Assembly: GCA_038144425.1 (NCBI GenBank)
Contig: JAYQNS010000004.1
Span: forward strand, 434,001-498,000
Direction of reading: 5' to 3'
Length of the DNA stretch: 64,000 bases
Source: Salivita marina
GTDB lineage: Bacteria > Pseudomonadota > Gammaproteobacteria > Pseudomonadales > Azotimanducaceae
The notes beneath the pieces are model-generated. The model did no database searches and was not told where the DNA came from. It was given only the letters and a program-made list of their open reading frames with translations. Made by a program: the position numbers and the translations under genes. Below are positions 25,317-33,538 of this stretch, one piece after another (the stretch's first letter is position 1; each line of letters starts with the position of its first letter).

Positions 25317-25625
25317 TTAGGAGGCGTCCCCCGCCTGCGCTTGCTGGAAGGCGGCATGGTCGGCGACCACCTGCGCCTGGATCTGCTCGAGAAGCCTCCG
25401 CGCCAGCGCGGGCGGCACGCCGCGGGCTTCGGCCTCGGCTTCGATGCGCGCCAGCTGGGCCGCTTCCCGAGCGGGATCGCGAAGGGGTAACTGTGCCTCC
25501 GCTTTCAACGCGCTCACCTGCTGAGTGACCTGGAAACGCTCGGCGAGCACGGCGAGCCAGGCCCCATCCAGGGTATCAAGGCGCTCGCGCAGCGCGGCGA
25601 GCTGATCCCCCGACGCCTTAGCCAC
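25317..25625 (-). CDS. chorismate mutase, AroQ class
   Basis: A 102-residue all-helical mutase that converts chorismate to prephenate. Residue pattern: LRERLDTLD, LAVLAERFQVTQQV, SALKAEAQLPLRDPAREAAQ and a Gln in LLEQIQAQVV. These supply the Arg, Arg, Lys, Asp, Arg-Glu and Gln positions of the AroQ active site. The start GTG at 25625 overlaps the P450 stop (GTGGCTAA), giving tight coupling. It is not fused to prephenate dehydratase. A salicylate-type isochorismate lyase (PchB) has the same fold and cannot be excluded. Confidence 0.83.
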   Translation of the reverse strand: MAKASGDQLAALRERLDTLDGAWLAVLAERFQVTQQVSALKAEAQLPLRDPAREAAQLARIEAEAEARGVPPALARRLLEQIQAQVVADHAAFQQAQAGDAS

Positions 25626-26805
25626 GGAAGGTGACCGGTAATTCCCGGGGGCCAGAAATGAAATTCGACGCGAGCCATTCCGGCTCCCCGGCCAGGGAGA
25701 TATCATGCATGCGCGTGACCACCTCTCGTAGCATGAAATCAATCTCGATCCGGGCCACGTGCTGCCCAAGGCAGACGTGCGTGCCCCCGCCAAAGGCCAG
25801 ATGCGGATTGGGATTGCGCGTCGGGTCGAAGCGGTGCGGATCGGCGAAGATCCGCTCGTCCCGATTGGCGGCGCCATAGTACAGCACCAGGCGCTGGCCG
25901 GCGCGAACCCGCTGCCCTGCGATTTCCACATCCTCCGTGGCCCGGCGCCGCATGTAGGTCACTGGGGAACAGTAGCGCAGGCACTCATTACGCACCGGAG
26001 CAAGCCACCGGTCCGGGTCCTCCCGCAGCGCTTGCAGGCTCGCGGGATGATCGAGCAGCACCAAAAGCGCGCTGCCCAAAAGGTTGCGCGTGGTATCGCC
26101 CCCGGCGTCGATCAGCAGAAGGAAAAAAAGAAGGAAATCCACATCATCGAGGCGCTTACCGTCGATCTCCGCGGCGAGGAGCCGGCTGGCAAGATCATCC
26201 GTGGGCCGGGCCCGTTTCTCCTCAATAATTCGCTGCCCGTAACCAAACATGGCAGCCACGGCTTCCCCCTGGGCCCCCGGGGGGAGGGTCTCCGCGGCGC
26301 TGTGAATCGTCTCCGTCAAGGCGTAGAGCTTTCGCCCGTCGTCCAAGGGCAGACCCATGAGCTTGGCAATGACATAGCTGGGCATCTCCCCGGCCACGTC
26401 CTGCATGAAATCGCACCGTCCCTTGTCGATCACCGCATCGACGATCTGCTTGGCGAATTCTTCGATCCAGGGGGCCATGGCCGCGGCCGGGCCCTGGGTG
26501 AACTCGCGGCTGATTAACTTCCGGTAGGTCGTATGGGACGGGGGATCCATCATGAGCATCATTTTATGGACGCCGTCATCAAAGAGCCCGGGCTCGGGAT
26601 CCTCAATCATGATGGTGGGCTCGGAGGAAAAGCGCTGAGGATCGCGGCCAATGGCCCGGACGTCTGCATAGCGCGTTATCGCCCAAAAACCATCCCCATC
26701 GGGCGTTTCGTGCCAGTAGCAGGGGGCGTGCTCTCGGAGCCAGCTGTATTGGTCCTGGGGATGGCCTGCAGCAAAGCTTCCAGGACTCAGCAGGTTGATC
26801 TTCAT
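25618..26805 (-). CDS. cytochrome P450
   Basis: A 395-residue soluble bacterial P450. The I-helix has LLIDAGGDTTRNLLG, the K-helix ExxR is in NECLRYCSPV, and the heme-binding loop is FGGGTHVCLGQHVARIE with the axial Cys. Such enzymes hydroxylate hydrophobic substrates (terpenes, steroids, fatty acids) with electrons from a ferredoxin and a reductase, neither of which is encoded here. The start ATG at 26805 (MKINLLSPGSF) follows AGGAGATCCC. The short-chain dehydrogenase ends just upstream, so it could oxidise the alcohol the P450 makes. Confidence 0.93.
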   Translation of the reverse strand: MKINLLSPGSFAAGHPQDQYSWLREHAPCYWHETPDGDGFWAITRYADVRAIGRDPQRFSSEPTIMIEDPEPGLFDDGVHKMMLMMDPPSHTTYRKLISREFTQGPAAAMAPWIEEFAKQIVDAVIDKGRCDFMQDVAGEMPSYVIAKLMGLPLDDGRKLYALTETIHSAAETLPPGAQGEAVAAMFGYGQRIIEEKRARPTDDLASRLLAAEIDGKRLDDVDFLLFFLLLIDAGGDTTRNLLGSALLVLLDHPASLQALREDPDRWLAPVRNECLRYCSPVTYMRRRATEDVEIAGQRVRAGQRLVLYYGAANRDERIFADPHRFDPTRNPNPHLAFGGGTHVCLGQHVARIEIDFMLREVVTRMHDISLAGEPEWLASNFISGPRELPVTFRG

Positions 26806-26813
26806 GGGATCTC

Positions 26814-27593
26814 CTAGGCGTTGCGCGCCATCAGCCCGCCATCCACGGGAATCACGGCCCCGGTGAGGTAGCTCGCGGCGGGCAAGCATAGAGAAACTGT
26901 CATCTGCGCCACCTCCTCCGGTTCCCCATAGCGTTTCAGGGCCGTACGCCGCTTGGCAAAAATGGTTTTGTGCTCCTCGCTAATGGCCGCGGTCATGCCC
27001 GTTTTGATGGGGCCGGGGCAAATGCAGTTCACCGTAATGCCTTCCGGGCCCAGCTCCACCGCCAGCGATCGGGTCAGTCCCGTGACCCCGGTCTTCGCTG
27101 CCGTGTAGGGGCTGCCGTAGGCGGTTGCTCCGAGCCCTTCCGTGGACGCTATGTTCACGATTCGCGCCGCATCGGAACGGCGGAGCGCCGGGAGGGCCGC
27201 GCGGACCATGCGCACCTGGGCCGTCAGCAGCACGCTTAAGTGCTTATCCCAAATCTCCAGGTAGTTGTCCGCGTCCACGGAGGTAAAAATAGAGATCCCC
27301 GCGTTGTTGATGAGAATATCGAGGCCCCCAAAATGGGCCACGGCTTCCTCCACGGCACGCTCGGCCACGCCCGGCTCGGCCAGATCGACGGTCCAGCCTC
27401 TGACCCGGCCTCCGGCGCCCTCGATCGCGTCGACGGTTTCTGCGAGGCCGGCTTCGTTCAGATCAAACAGAGCCAGCTGCACGCCCTCATCGGCCAGCAC
27501 GTAGGCCGTAGCCCGGCCCATACCCGAACCCGCCCCGGTGACCAGCGCGACGCGCCCCTCTAAGGACCGATTCCCCTTAGTTAGCTTCCCCAT
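26814..27593 (-). CDS. short-chain dehydrogenase/reductase (SDR)
   Basis: A 259-residue classical SDR. Cofactor motif VTGAGSGMGRATAYVLADEG, NNAG in ILINNAGISIF, catalytic Ser in VNIASTEG, and the catalytic Tyr/Lys pair in YGSPYTAAKTGVTG. The C-terminal YLTGAVIPVDGGLMA is the family's usual ending. A start at 27593 is chosen because AGGAG lies 5 bases upstream; a GTG at 27608 is in frame. It is only 8 bases from the P450 gene, suggesting a hydroxylation-then-oxidation pair. Confidence 0.92.
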   Translation of the reverse strand: MGKLTKGNRSLEGRVALVTGAGSGMGRATAYVLADEGVQLALFDLNEAGLAETVDAIEGAGGRVRGWTVDLAEPGVAERAVEEAVAHFGGLDILINNAGISIFTSVDADNYLEIWDKHLSVLLTAQVRMVRAALPALRRSDAARIVNIASTEGLGATAYGSPYTAAKTGVTGLTRSLAVELGPEGITVNCICPGPIKTGMTAAISEEHKTIFAKRRTALKRYGEPEEVAQMTVSLCLPAASYLTGAVIPVDGGLMARNA

Positions 27594-27762
27594 GCTTCTC
27601 CTCTCCACCGATGGTTGGTGCGCGCCGCGCAGAAACGCTTTCCCAGCTTAAGGTCCCGCCGAGGCCCCGTCGACCGCCCACCCGCAGCACCGTCCGCGCC
27701 GCTAGACGGCTCGCGCCCAGGGCCGTAGGCTCGGAGCGACCTTTGGGAGGGAAACTATCACT

Positions 27763-29313
27763 ATGTATCCAGGACACTGGGCTTCCGTTGCGCCTGATAA
27801 ACCGGCAGCCATCAACGCCAACACCGGAGAGGTGCTCGACTACGCCACCCTCAATACCCGTTCGGCGCAGCTGGCCCACTATTTCAAGGCTCAGGGCCTT
27901 GGCGTTGGGGACCATGTCGCGCTGTTCATGGAAAACAATCTGCGCTTCTTCGAGGTGGCCTGGGCGGCTTACCGAAGCGGCCTCTACCTCACCTGCATCA
28001 ATCGCTATCTCACGGCGGAGGAAGCGGCCTACATCGTTAACGACTGCGATGCGTCGATCCTCATTAGCAGCGCCGCCCGAGGCACGGTCGCCGACGCGCT
28101 CCGCGAGCCCTGCGCCCGGGTAAAGGCGTTCCTTATGACCGACGGGGCCCTAGCTGGCTGGACCGATTACGACGCCGCCCTCGCCGATCAGCCCGCCACG
28201 GCCCCCCCGGAGGAACCGGCCGGGGATAGCATGCTCTACAGCTCCGGCACCACGGGGCGGCCTAAGGGCATTAAGCGGCCCCTTTCCGGCGAAAGCATCC
28301 GGGCCGGTACGCGCATTTCCCAGGCCCTCGCGGCGCAGTACCACTTCACGGAGAATAGCGTTTACCTGTCCCCCGCGCCCCTTTACCACGCGGCACCCTT
28401 TGCCTACTCCATCGGCACTCAGTCCCTAGGGGCAACGGTAGTAATGATGGAAAAGTTCGATCCGGAAACGGCCCTAGGGCACATCGAGCGCTACGGCGTC
28501 ACCCACAGCCAGTGGGTGCCTACTATGTTCGTGCGCATGCTCAAGCTCCCCGAAACCGTGCGCGGCCAGTTCGACCTCCGCACCCATCAGGTCGCCATTC
28601 ACGCTGCGGCCCCCTGCCCGGTCGCCGTAAAGCAGCAAATGATCGACTGGTGGGGTCCGGTGCTTTATGAGTACTACGCAGGTACGGAGGGAAACGGGTC
28701 GACCTTCATCACCAGCGAAGAATGGCTAAAGCACCCAGGCTCCGTGGGCCGGGCGGCCAATGGCGTGGTCCATATCTGCGACGAGGATGGGGCCGAGCTT
28801 CCCACGGGAGAGGCGGGGCTGGTCTATTTCGAACAACCGGCGCGCCCCTTCGAATATCACAAGGCACCGGAAAAGACCGCCTCCTGCCAGCACCCCTCCC
28901 ATGACAACTGGACCGCCCTGGGCGATGTGGGCTACCTCGACGAGGATGGCTATCTCTACCTCACGGACCGCAAGGCCTTCATGATCATCTCCGGCGGGGT
29001 GAACGTATATCCCCAGCAGGTGGAAGATGCCCTCGTGCTCCACCCCGAGGTCGCTGACGTGGCCGTTTTCGGCGTGCCCGATCCAGACCTCGGAGAAGCG
29101 GTGAAGGCCGTAGTCGAAGTCCCTCCAGGGGTGATCGCAGACGACGCCCTAGAGGCCCGGCTTGTCGCCTTCACTCGGGAGCACCTCGCGGCCTACATGG
29201 TCCCGCGCTCCGTGGACTTCATCGATGAAATGCCTCGCCTGCCCACGGGCAAGCTGTACAAGCGCCTCCTTCGAGACCGCTACTGGGGCAAGGAAGGCAC
29301 CACCATCGTCTGA
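27763..29313 (+). CDS. acyl-CoA synthetase (AMP-forming)
   Basis: A 516-residue ANL-family ligase. The ATP-binding loop is MLYSSGTTGRPKGIKRPL, the adenylate motif YYAGTEGNGSTF, the hinge region ALGDVGYLDEDGYLYLTDRK with IISGGVNVYPQQVE, and the C-terminal catalytic Lys in LPTGKLYKRLLRDR. It activates a carboxylic acid to its CoA thioester and so feeds the dehydrogenase and hydratase encoded nearby. The substrate class (fatty, aromatic or bile/steroid-type acid) cannot be decided from motifs. It is divergent from the SDR-P450 genes, with 170 bases between. Confidence 0.93.
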   Translation: MYPGHWASVAPDKPAAINANTGEVLDYATLNTRSAQLAHYFKAQGLGVGDHVALFMENNLRFFEVAWAAYRSGLYLTCINRYLTAEEAAYIVNDCDASILISSAARGTVADALREPCARVKAFLMTDGALAGWTDYDAALADQPATAPPEEPAGDSMLYSSGTTGRPKGIKRPLSGESIRAGTRISQALAAQYHFTENSVYLSPAPLYHAAPFAYSIGTQSLGATVVMMEKFDPETALGHIERYGVTHSQWVPTMFVRMLKLPETVRGQFDLRTHQVAIHAAAPCPVAVKQQMIDWWGPVLYEYYAGTEGNGSTFITSEEWLKHPGSVGRAANGVVHICDEDGAELPTGEAGLVYFEQPARPFEYHKAPEKTASCQHPSHDNWTALGDVGYLDEDGYLYLTDRKAFMIISGGVNVYPQQVEDALVLHPEVADVAVFGVPDPDLGEAVKAVVEVPPGVIADDALEARLVAFTREHLAAYMVPRSVDFIDEMPRLPTGKLYKRLLRDRYWGKEGTTIV

Positions 29314-29333
29314 AGTTCAGCTCGGAAGTTTCT

Positions 29334-29359
29334 GTGAAGCTCACAAGCCCAGGCTTCAC
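29334..29359 (+). terminator. hairpin after acyl-CoA synthetase gene
   Basis: GTGAAGC and GCTTCAC form a 7-base stem around a 12-base loop, 20 bases after the synthetase stop. No T tract follows, so it may be a weak terminator or simply part of the regulatory gap before the TolC gene. Confidence 0.3.
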
Positions 29360-29380
29360 GACCATCGGCTATCGGGGGAC

Positions 29381-29419
29381 AATGTTAACCTGGGGTTAAC
29401 TGTTAACCCTGGTAACATT
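29381..29419. promoter_or_regulatory. nested palindrome, likely operator upstream of tolC-type gene
   Basis: The core GGGTTAAC-T-GTTAACCC (29393-29409) is a perfect inverted repeat with a one-base centre. Outer arms AATGTTAACC and GGTAACATT pair again except for one extra A. In total four GTTAAC-like half sites lie within 39 bases, ending 54 bases before the GTG of the outer-membrane channel gene. In DNA this GC-rich such a TTAA-rich symmetrical block stands out. A dimeric repressor or activator site is the likely reading. Confidence 0.6.
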
Positions 29420-29473
29420 GCCCACCCGCGGAGGCCGACCCCCGCCCCGTGCCGTTCAATCGGAGTTTCGCCT

Positions 29474-30982
29474 GTGAACCGTGCCAGCGCCCTTGCTATC
29501 GCCATCGCCGTCCTAAGCCTCAGCACCGCTGCAACGGCAGCGGAAAGGGGCCCAGCCTTTAGCGAGGCCCAGGGCCCCTGGGTAGATGAACAACTCCCCC
29601 AAAGCGCCCCCAATGCCGCGATGACTGAAGCCTGGGAGAACACGCTGGCCGGGGTTTATGAGCTGGCCCTGAATAACGACCCCATGCTCGCCATGGCCGA
29701 GGCCAGCTACCGCGTGGGCCTTGAGCAGCGAAAGATCGCCCGGGCAGCCCTCCTGCCCCAGGCCAACATCACCTACTCGGACAGCGACAGCTATTCCAAA
29801 TCTCGAGGCCAATTCGCCATCGGGACCTTCATCGTCGAAAACGCTACGAACTCTGGGCAGGATTCGGATGGCTACGTCGCCTCCCTAACCCAGCCGCTCT
29901 TTGATTTGAACGCGTGGTTTACCTTCCGTAGCGGCAGCGAACTGACGAAGCAGGCCGAAGCCACCTTCAAGCAGGCTCAGCAGGACCTCATCGTCCGCGT
30001 CTCCCAGGCCTACTTCACCGTACTGCGAGCCGCAGCGAATCTGTCAGCCGCCCAGGCCCAGGAAGCGGCCTTAAAGGCGCAGCTGGAGCAGGTGCAACAG
30101 CGCTTCGACGTGGGCCTGGTGGCCATCACGGACGTCTATGATGCCCAGGCCGCATTCGATACGGCGGTCGCCGATCGCCTCGCCTTCGACGCCTCGAAGA
30201 GCGTTGCTCTCGAGGCCCTCTCCGTGCTCACAGGGCAAACCCATGCAGACCTCTGGCCCTTGAAGGACAGCTTCCCCGTGGTCGACCCCACGCCGGAAGG
30301 GGTGGAGGCCTGGCTCGACTTCGCCCATCAGTACAACGTGGACCTGCAGGTTGCGGAGCTCGGCAAGGACGCGGCCCTCGCCGGGGCCCGGGCCGCAGCA
30401 TCGGCCCACCTTCCTCGGGTCAGCCTCGCGCTGCAGCGAACGGTTAATAACGCGGAAACGGACCAGTTTAATGTTGTGGACGACAGTTCCGTGCTGGTCC
30501 CCCGGGACACGGATCAAAACTCCATCGCCCTGAACGTCACCATGCCCCTCTTCGCCGGTGGTCGAATCAGCGCCCAGCGCCGAGAAGCCTACGCGCGCTT
30601 CGATGCTCAGGCGATGAACCTCGAAACCACCCGGCGCCAGGTGCGACAGCAAACGCGCGCCTTTTACATCAACGTGAAGCGGGATGTGGCCCGCACCCGG
30701 GCTCGCGCCCAAGCAATCAAATCAACCCAAGCTGCACTCGATGCGGCGCAGACAGGCTACGAAGTGGGCACGCGGAACGTGGTAGACGTGCTCATTGCCC
30801 AGCGTGCTGTGTACTCAGCGATCCGGGACCACGCCAATTCCATCATCGACTTCGTGCAAGATGTGATCGCCCTTAAGCGACAGACAGGGACCCTCACCCC
30901 TGGGGAAATGCTGACGCTAAACCGATGGCTGACGGCACCGGGTCCGGCCCTCGCTAGCACCCAGAGTACGCTGGGGCTCTAG
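29474..30982 (+). CDS. TolC family outer membrane channel protein
   Basis: A 502-residue outer membrane efflux or type I secretion channel. The signal peptide is ALAIAIAVLSLSTAATAAE. Two TolC repeats follow, each with long coiled helices: ARAALLPQANITYSDSDS and QQDLIVRVSQAYFTVLRAA in the first, and AHLPRVSLALQRTVN with VRQQTRAFYINVKRDVARTR in the second. NVVDVLIAQRAVYSA is a family hallmark. I chose GTG at 29474 because GGAG precedes it and the signal peptide begins there. No inner-membrane pump or adaptor gene is adjacent, so it may serve several systems. Confidence 0.93.
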   Translation: MNRASALAIAIAVLSLSTAATAAERGPAFSEAQGPWVDEQLPQSAPNAAMTEAWENTLAGVYELALNNDPMLAMAEASYRVGLEQRKIARAALLPQANITYSDSDSYSKSRGQFAIGTFIVENATNSGQDSDGYVASLTQPLFDLNAWFTFRSGSELTKQAEATFKQAQQDLIVRVSQAYFTVLRAAANLSAAQAQEAALKAQLEQVQQRFDVGLVAITDVYDAQAAFDTAVADRLAFDASKSVALEALSVLTGQTHADLWPLKDSFPVVDPTPEGVEAWLDFAHQYNVDLQVAELGKDAALAGARAAASAHLPRVSLALQRTVNNAETDQFNVVDDSSVLVPRDTDQNSIALNVTMPLFAGGRISAQRREAYARFDAQAMNLETTRRQVRQQTRAFYINVKRDVARTRARAQAIKSTQAALDAAQTGYEVGTRNVVDVLIAQRAVYSAIRDHANSIIDFVQDVIALKRQTGTLTPGEMLTLNRWLTAPGPALASTQSTLGL

Positions 30983-31013
30983 GCCCACCCCTAGACCCTA
31001 GGGGGCAGAGCCC
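30974..31013. terminator. nested hairpin between convergent genes
   Basis: GGGCTCT and AGAGCCC (outer, 7 bases) enclose CCCCTAG-ACC-CTAGGGG (inner, 7-base stem, 3-base loop). It spans the TolC-type stop and reaches the SDR stop. Strong pairing without T tracts suggests a bidirectional transcript end or RNA-stabilising structure. Confidence 0.5.
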
Positions 31014-31688
31014 TCACCATTTGTGAGGGCGGCCATCCCAGTTCAGAAAGGCGCCGGTGGTTTCGAGGGTGAGGTCATCGATTGCCGCCATGATCCCCGT
31101 GGCGCTTTCCTCGACGGACAGCGCCGCTTCCGAACCGCCCATATCCGTGCGCACCCAACCGGGATGCAGCAGCAGCACTGCCGTGCCCTCGTCCTTCAAA
31201 TCAAGGGCGGCGAGGCGCATGACCTTATTCACCGCCGCTTTCGATGCGCAGTAGGCGTAGGACATGGGCCAATCGAGGCTGAGGGCGCCAAGCTGGCTCG
31301 TGATGGTCACGGCCTTGCCGGCCGGCGCCTCGGCGAGCTGGGCCCGCAGGCCCTGAAGCACGCGAAGCGGCCCCATGCTATTCACGGCAAAGGCCTCTGC
31401 CCAACCGTCGTAATCCATCTCCGCGAGGGTTTGCTGGGGACGCGCGGGGCCGCTAATACCGGCGTTGTTAATAAGGACATCTACGGGGCCCGGAATCTGA
31501 CGCACAAAGGCATCGACGCTGGCACCATCGCTCACATCCAAAGCGTGCTGAGTCACCCCGGGCAGCGCGCTGAGAGCATCGCTCGGGGCCCGACTGGTGG
31601 CGATCACCTCATCGCCCCGGGCTGCGTAGGCCGTGGCCAGAGCTAGGCCAATGCCTCGATTCGCGCCCGTAATCACCACTCTTGCCAT
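31014..31688 (-). CDS. short-chain dehydrogenase/reductase
   Basis: A 224-residue SDR of the short, CsgA/sniffer-like type. Cofactor motif VVITGANRGIGLALATAYAA, DVLINNAGISG, catalytic Ser in VTITSQLGAL and Tyr/Lys in YAYCASKAAVNKV. The C-terminal GAFLNWDGRPHKW is typical of this subgroup. The substrate is unknown. TTAGGAGG upstream of the ATG is a strong ribosome binding site. It lies 10 bases downstream of lipA in the same direction. Confidence 0.9.
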   Translation of the reverse strand: MARVVITGANRGIGLALATAYAARGDEVIATSRAPSDALSALPGVTQHALDVSDGASVDAFVRQIPGPVDVLINNAGISGPARPQQTLAEMDYDGWAEAFAVNSMGPLRVLQGLRAQLAEAPAGKAVTITSQLGALSLDWPMSYAYCASKAAVNKVMRLAALDLKDEGTAVLLLHPGWVRTDMGGSEAALSVEESATGIMAAIDDLTLETTGAFLNWDGRPHKW

Positions 31689-31698
31689 GATTGGCCTC

Positions 31699-32745
31699 CT
31701 AAGAATCGATAGTGAGCGTACGTAAGGGGATGAGCCCTTCCGCCCCCGACGGCGTGACCAACGTCGGAAGGGTGCCGCCGCTTTGGGCGAAGACCCGATC
31801 GGCGCGGTAGCTCGAACGAACCAGGGGTCCCGACGCCACCTCGCGGAAGCCCCGCGCTAAGCCAGCCTCACGGTAACGCTCAAAGTCCTCCGGCGGCACC
31901 CAGCGCGCCACAGGCAAATGGTGCAGCGTGGGGCGCAGGTATTGGCCGAGGGTCAATAGGCTTACGCCGGCGCTGCGCAGATCGTCCATGGCCTTAAGGA
32001 GCTCGTTTTCCGTCTCCCCGAGGCCCAGCATGAGGCTCGATTTCGTGAGCACCGCCGGCGCAAGCGCCTTCGCGGTGCGCAGCACGGCTAGGGTGAGGCC
32101 GTAGCCCGCCCGGGGATCGCGCACGGGATGGGTCAGGCGCTCCACGGTCTCGAGGTTCTGGGCAAAAACATCCACGCCGCTGTTCACAAGGCAGCGCACG
32201 GCGGCTTCGCTCCCGGAAAAATCCGGCGTGAGCGCTTCCACCACCACTTCGGGGCTGCGGGCCTTGATGGCCGCAATGGTAGCCGCATAGTGGGCCGCGC
32301 CGCCGTCCGGTAGGTCGTCCCGGTCTACGGAAGTCAGGACCACATAACGCAGCCCCATCGTTTCCACCGTCTCCGCCACGCGCTGCGGCTCCTCGGCATC
32401 GAGGAAGCCTCCCGGGTTCCCCGTATCCACAGCGCAAAAGCGGCAGGCCCGGGTGCATATAGAGCCCATGAGCATGAGCGTCGCTGTGCCGTGGCTCCAG
32501 CATTCGCTCATGTTCGGGCAATGGGATTCCTCGCACACGGTGGCAAGCGCGTGGTGCTTCACCAGGGCCTTAACGGCGCCATAGCGCGGACTGTGTTCGA
32601 GCTTTAAGCGCAGCCAAGGGGGCTTTCGTTCCGCCGGCGGCGCTTCGCCCCAGGGGCGCTGACCATTCTTAACGGCCCGACGACCGCTTTCCGTTTCGTA
32701 CTTGCTCCCGCTGGGAACAGCAGGGCCATCCACACCACGTCCCAT
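31699..32745 (-). CDS. lipA: lipoyl synthase
   Basis: A 348-residue radical SAM enzyme inserting two sulfurs into protein-bound octanoate. The auxiliary cluster cysteines are in CEESHCPNMSECW and the radical SAM cluster in CTRACRFCAVDTG. The C-terminal Ser is in the ASGPLVRSSYRAD segment. The ATG at 32745 is preceded by AAGGAG. It follows trmH by 13 bases. LipB, its partner in lipoate formation, is encoded 15 kb away at 47941-48618 rather than next to it as in E. coli. Confidence 0.96.
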   Translation of the reverse strand: MGRGVDGPAVPSGSKYETESGRRAVKNGQRPWGEAPPAERKPPWLRLKLEHSPRYGAVKALVKHHALATVCEESHCPNMSECWSHGTATLMLMGSICTRACRFCAVDTGNPGGFLDAEEPQRVAETVETMGLRYVVLTSVDRDDLPDGGAAHYAATIAAIKARSPEVVVEALTPDFSGSEAAVRCLVNSGVDVFAQNLETVERLTHPVRDPRAGYGLTLAVLRTAKALAPAVLTKSSLMLGLGETENELLKAMDDLRSAGVSLLTLGQYLRPTLHHLPVARWVPPEDFERYREAGLARGFREVASGPLVRSSYRADRVFAQSGGTLPTLVTPSGAEGLIPLRTLTIDS

Positions 32746-32758
32746 GGCCACCGACTCC

Positions 32759-33517
32759 TTACGAATCTTCGTCCATGATAGCAGCGCCGTCGCTTTCAAG
32801 CGCCTGCATCCGGGCAAACCAACCGGGATCAAGGAGCGATCCGTCCTCCAGATCTAGCGCCGGATAGGGGAGGTTGCGGCGTTGGCAAAACGCTGCGAGC
32901 TTCGGCTCCCCCCACTCAAAGAAGAGCTGTTGGTAGCGGGTCATGTCTAGTCGCGGCGTCGCAAAGCATCCCGCCGCCTCCCGCTGCCGATAGGCTTCTG
33001 AGAGGAGCAGGGCCGCAGCCACGGAGACATTAAAGGACTCCACCATGCCCACCATGGGAATGGTGACGGTCAAATCCGCTGCAGCCAGCGCGGCGGTCCC
33101 CGGGCCCTGCTTTTCCGCCCCCATGAGCAGCACCGTGGGGCGCGTGTAATCCACCTCGCGAAAATCCACGGACCGCTCGTCAAGATGGGCCACCACGACC
33201 TGGTACCCAGCGGCCTTCTGCGGCGCCAGAGCCGCTTCCACGGACGGATGGCGATGCAAGCAAACCCATCGCTGGCTACCCATGGCCGTGGAACGATAGG
33301 CCCGGTAATCCCCGTCCCCCACCACCACGTCCATATCCAGCACGCCGAAGGCATCGGCGGAGCGCACAATGGCGGAAAGGTTGTGACCCTTATGGACCGA
33401 ATCGGTGAGCACGCGAAGGTCGGGCTGGCGCCGATCAAGGACGGATCGAATGCGTCGGGCTCGCTGCGGGGTCAAGGGCTCGCTCCGTCGAAAAAAAGGG
33501 GCGACACTATAAACCAC
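32759..33517 (-). CDS. trmH: tRNA (guanosine-18-2'-O)-methyltransferase TrmH
   Basis: A 252-residue SPOUT methyltransferase. The N-terminal RRQPDLRVLTDSVHKGHNLS and AIVRSADAFGVLDMDVV match TrmH. The knot region has VLLMGAEKQGPGTAAL and VTIPMVGMVESFNVSVAAAL, the SAM-binding trefoil. It methylates the ribose of G18 in the tRNA D-loop. GTG at 33517 leaves only 21 bases to the divergent gene at 33539, so a start some codons further in is possible. Operon with lipA. Confidence 0.92.
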   Translation of the reverse strand: MVYSVAPFFRRSEPLTPQRARRIRSVLDRRQPDLRVLTDSVHKGHNLSAIVRSADAFGVLDMDVVVGDGDYRAYRSTAMGSQRWVCLHRHPSVEAALAPQKAAGYQVVVAHLDERSVDFREVDYTRPTVLLMGAEKQGPGTAALAAADLTVTIPMVGMVESFNVSVAAALLLSEAYRQREAAGCFATPRLDMTRYQQLFFEWGEPKLAAFCQRRNLPYPALDLEDGSLLDPGWFARMQALESDGAAIMDEDS

Positions 33518-33538
33518 CTCACTGTGCTGCAGGATGCT

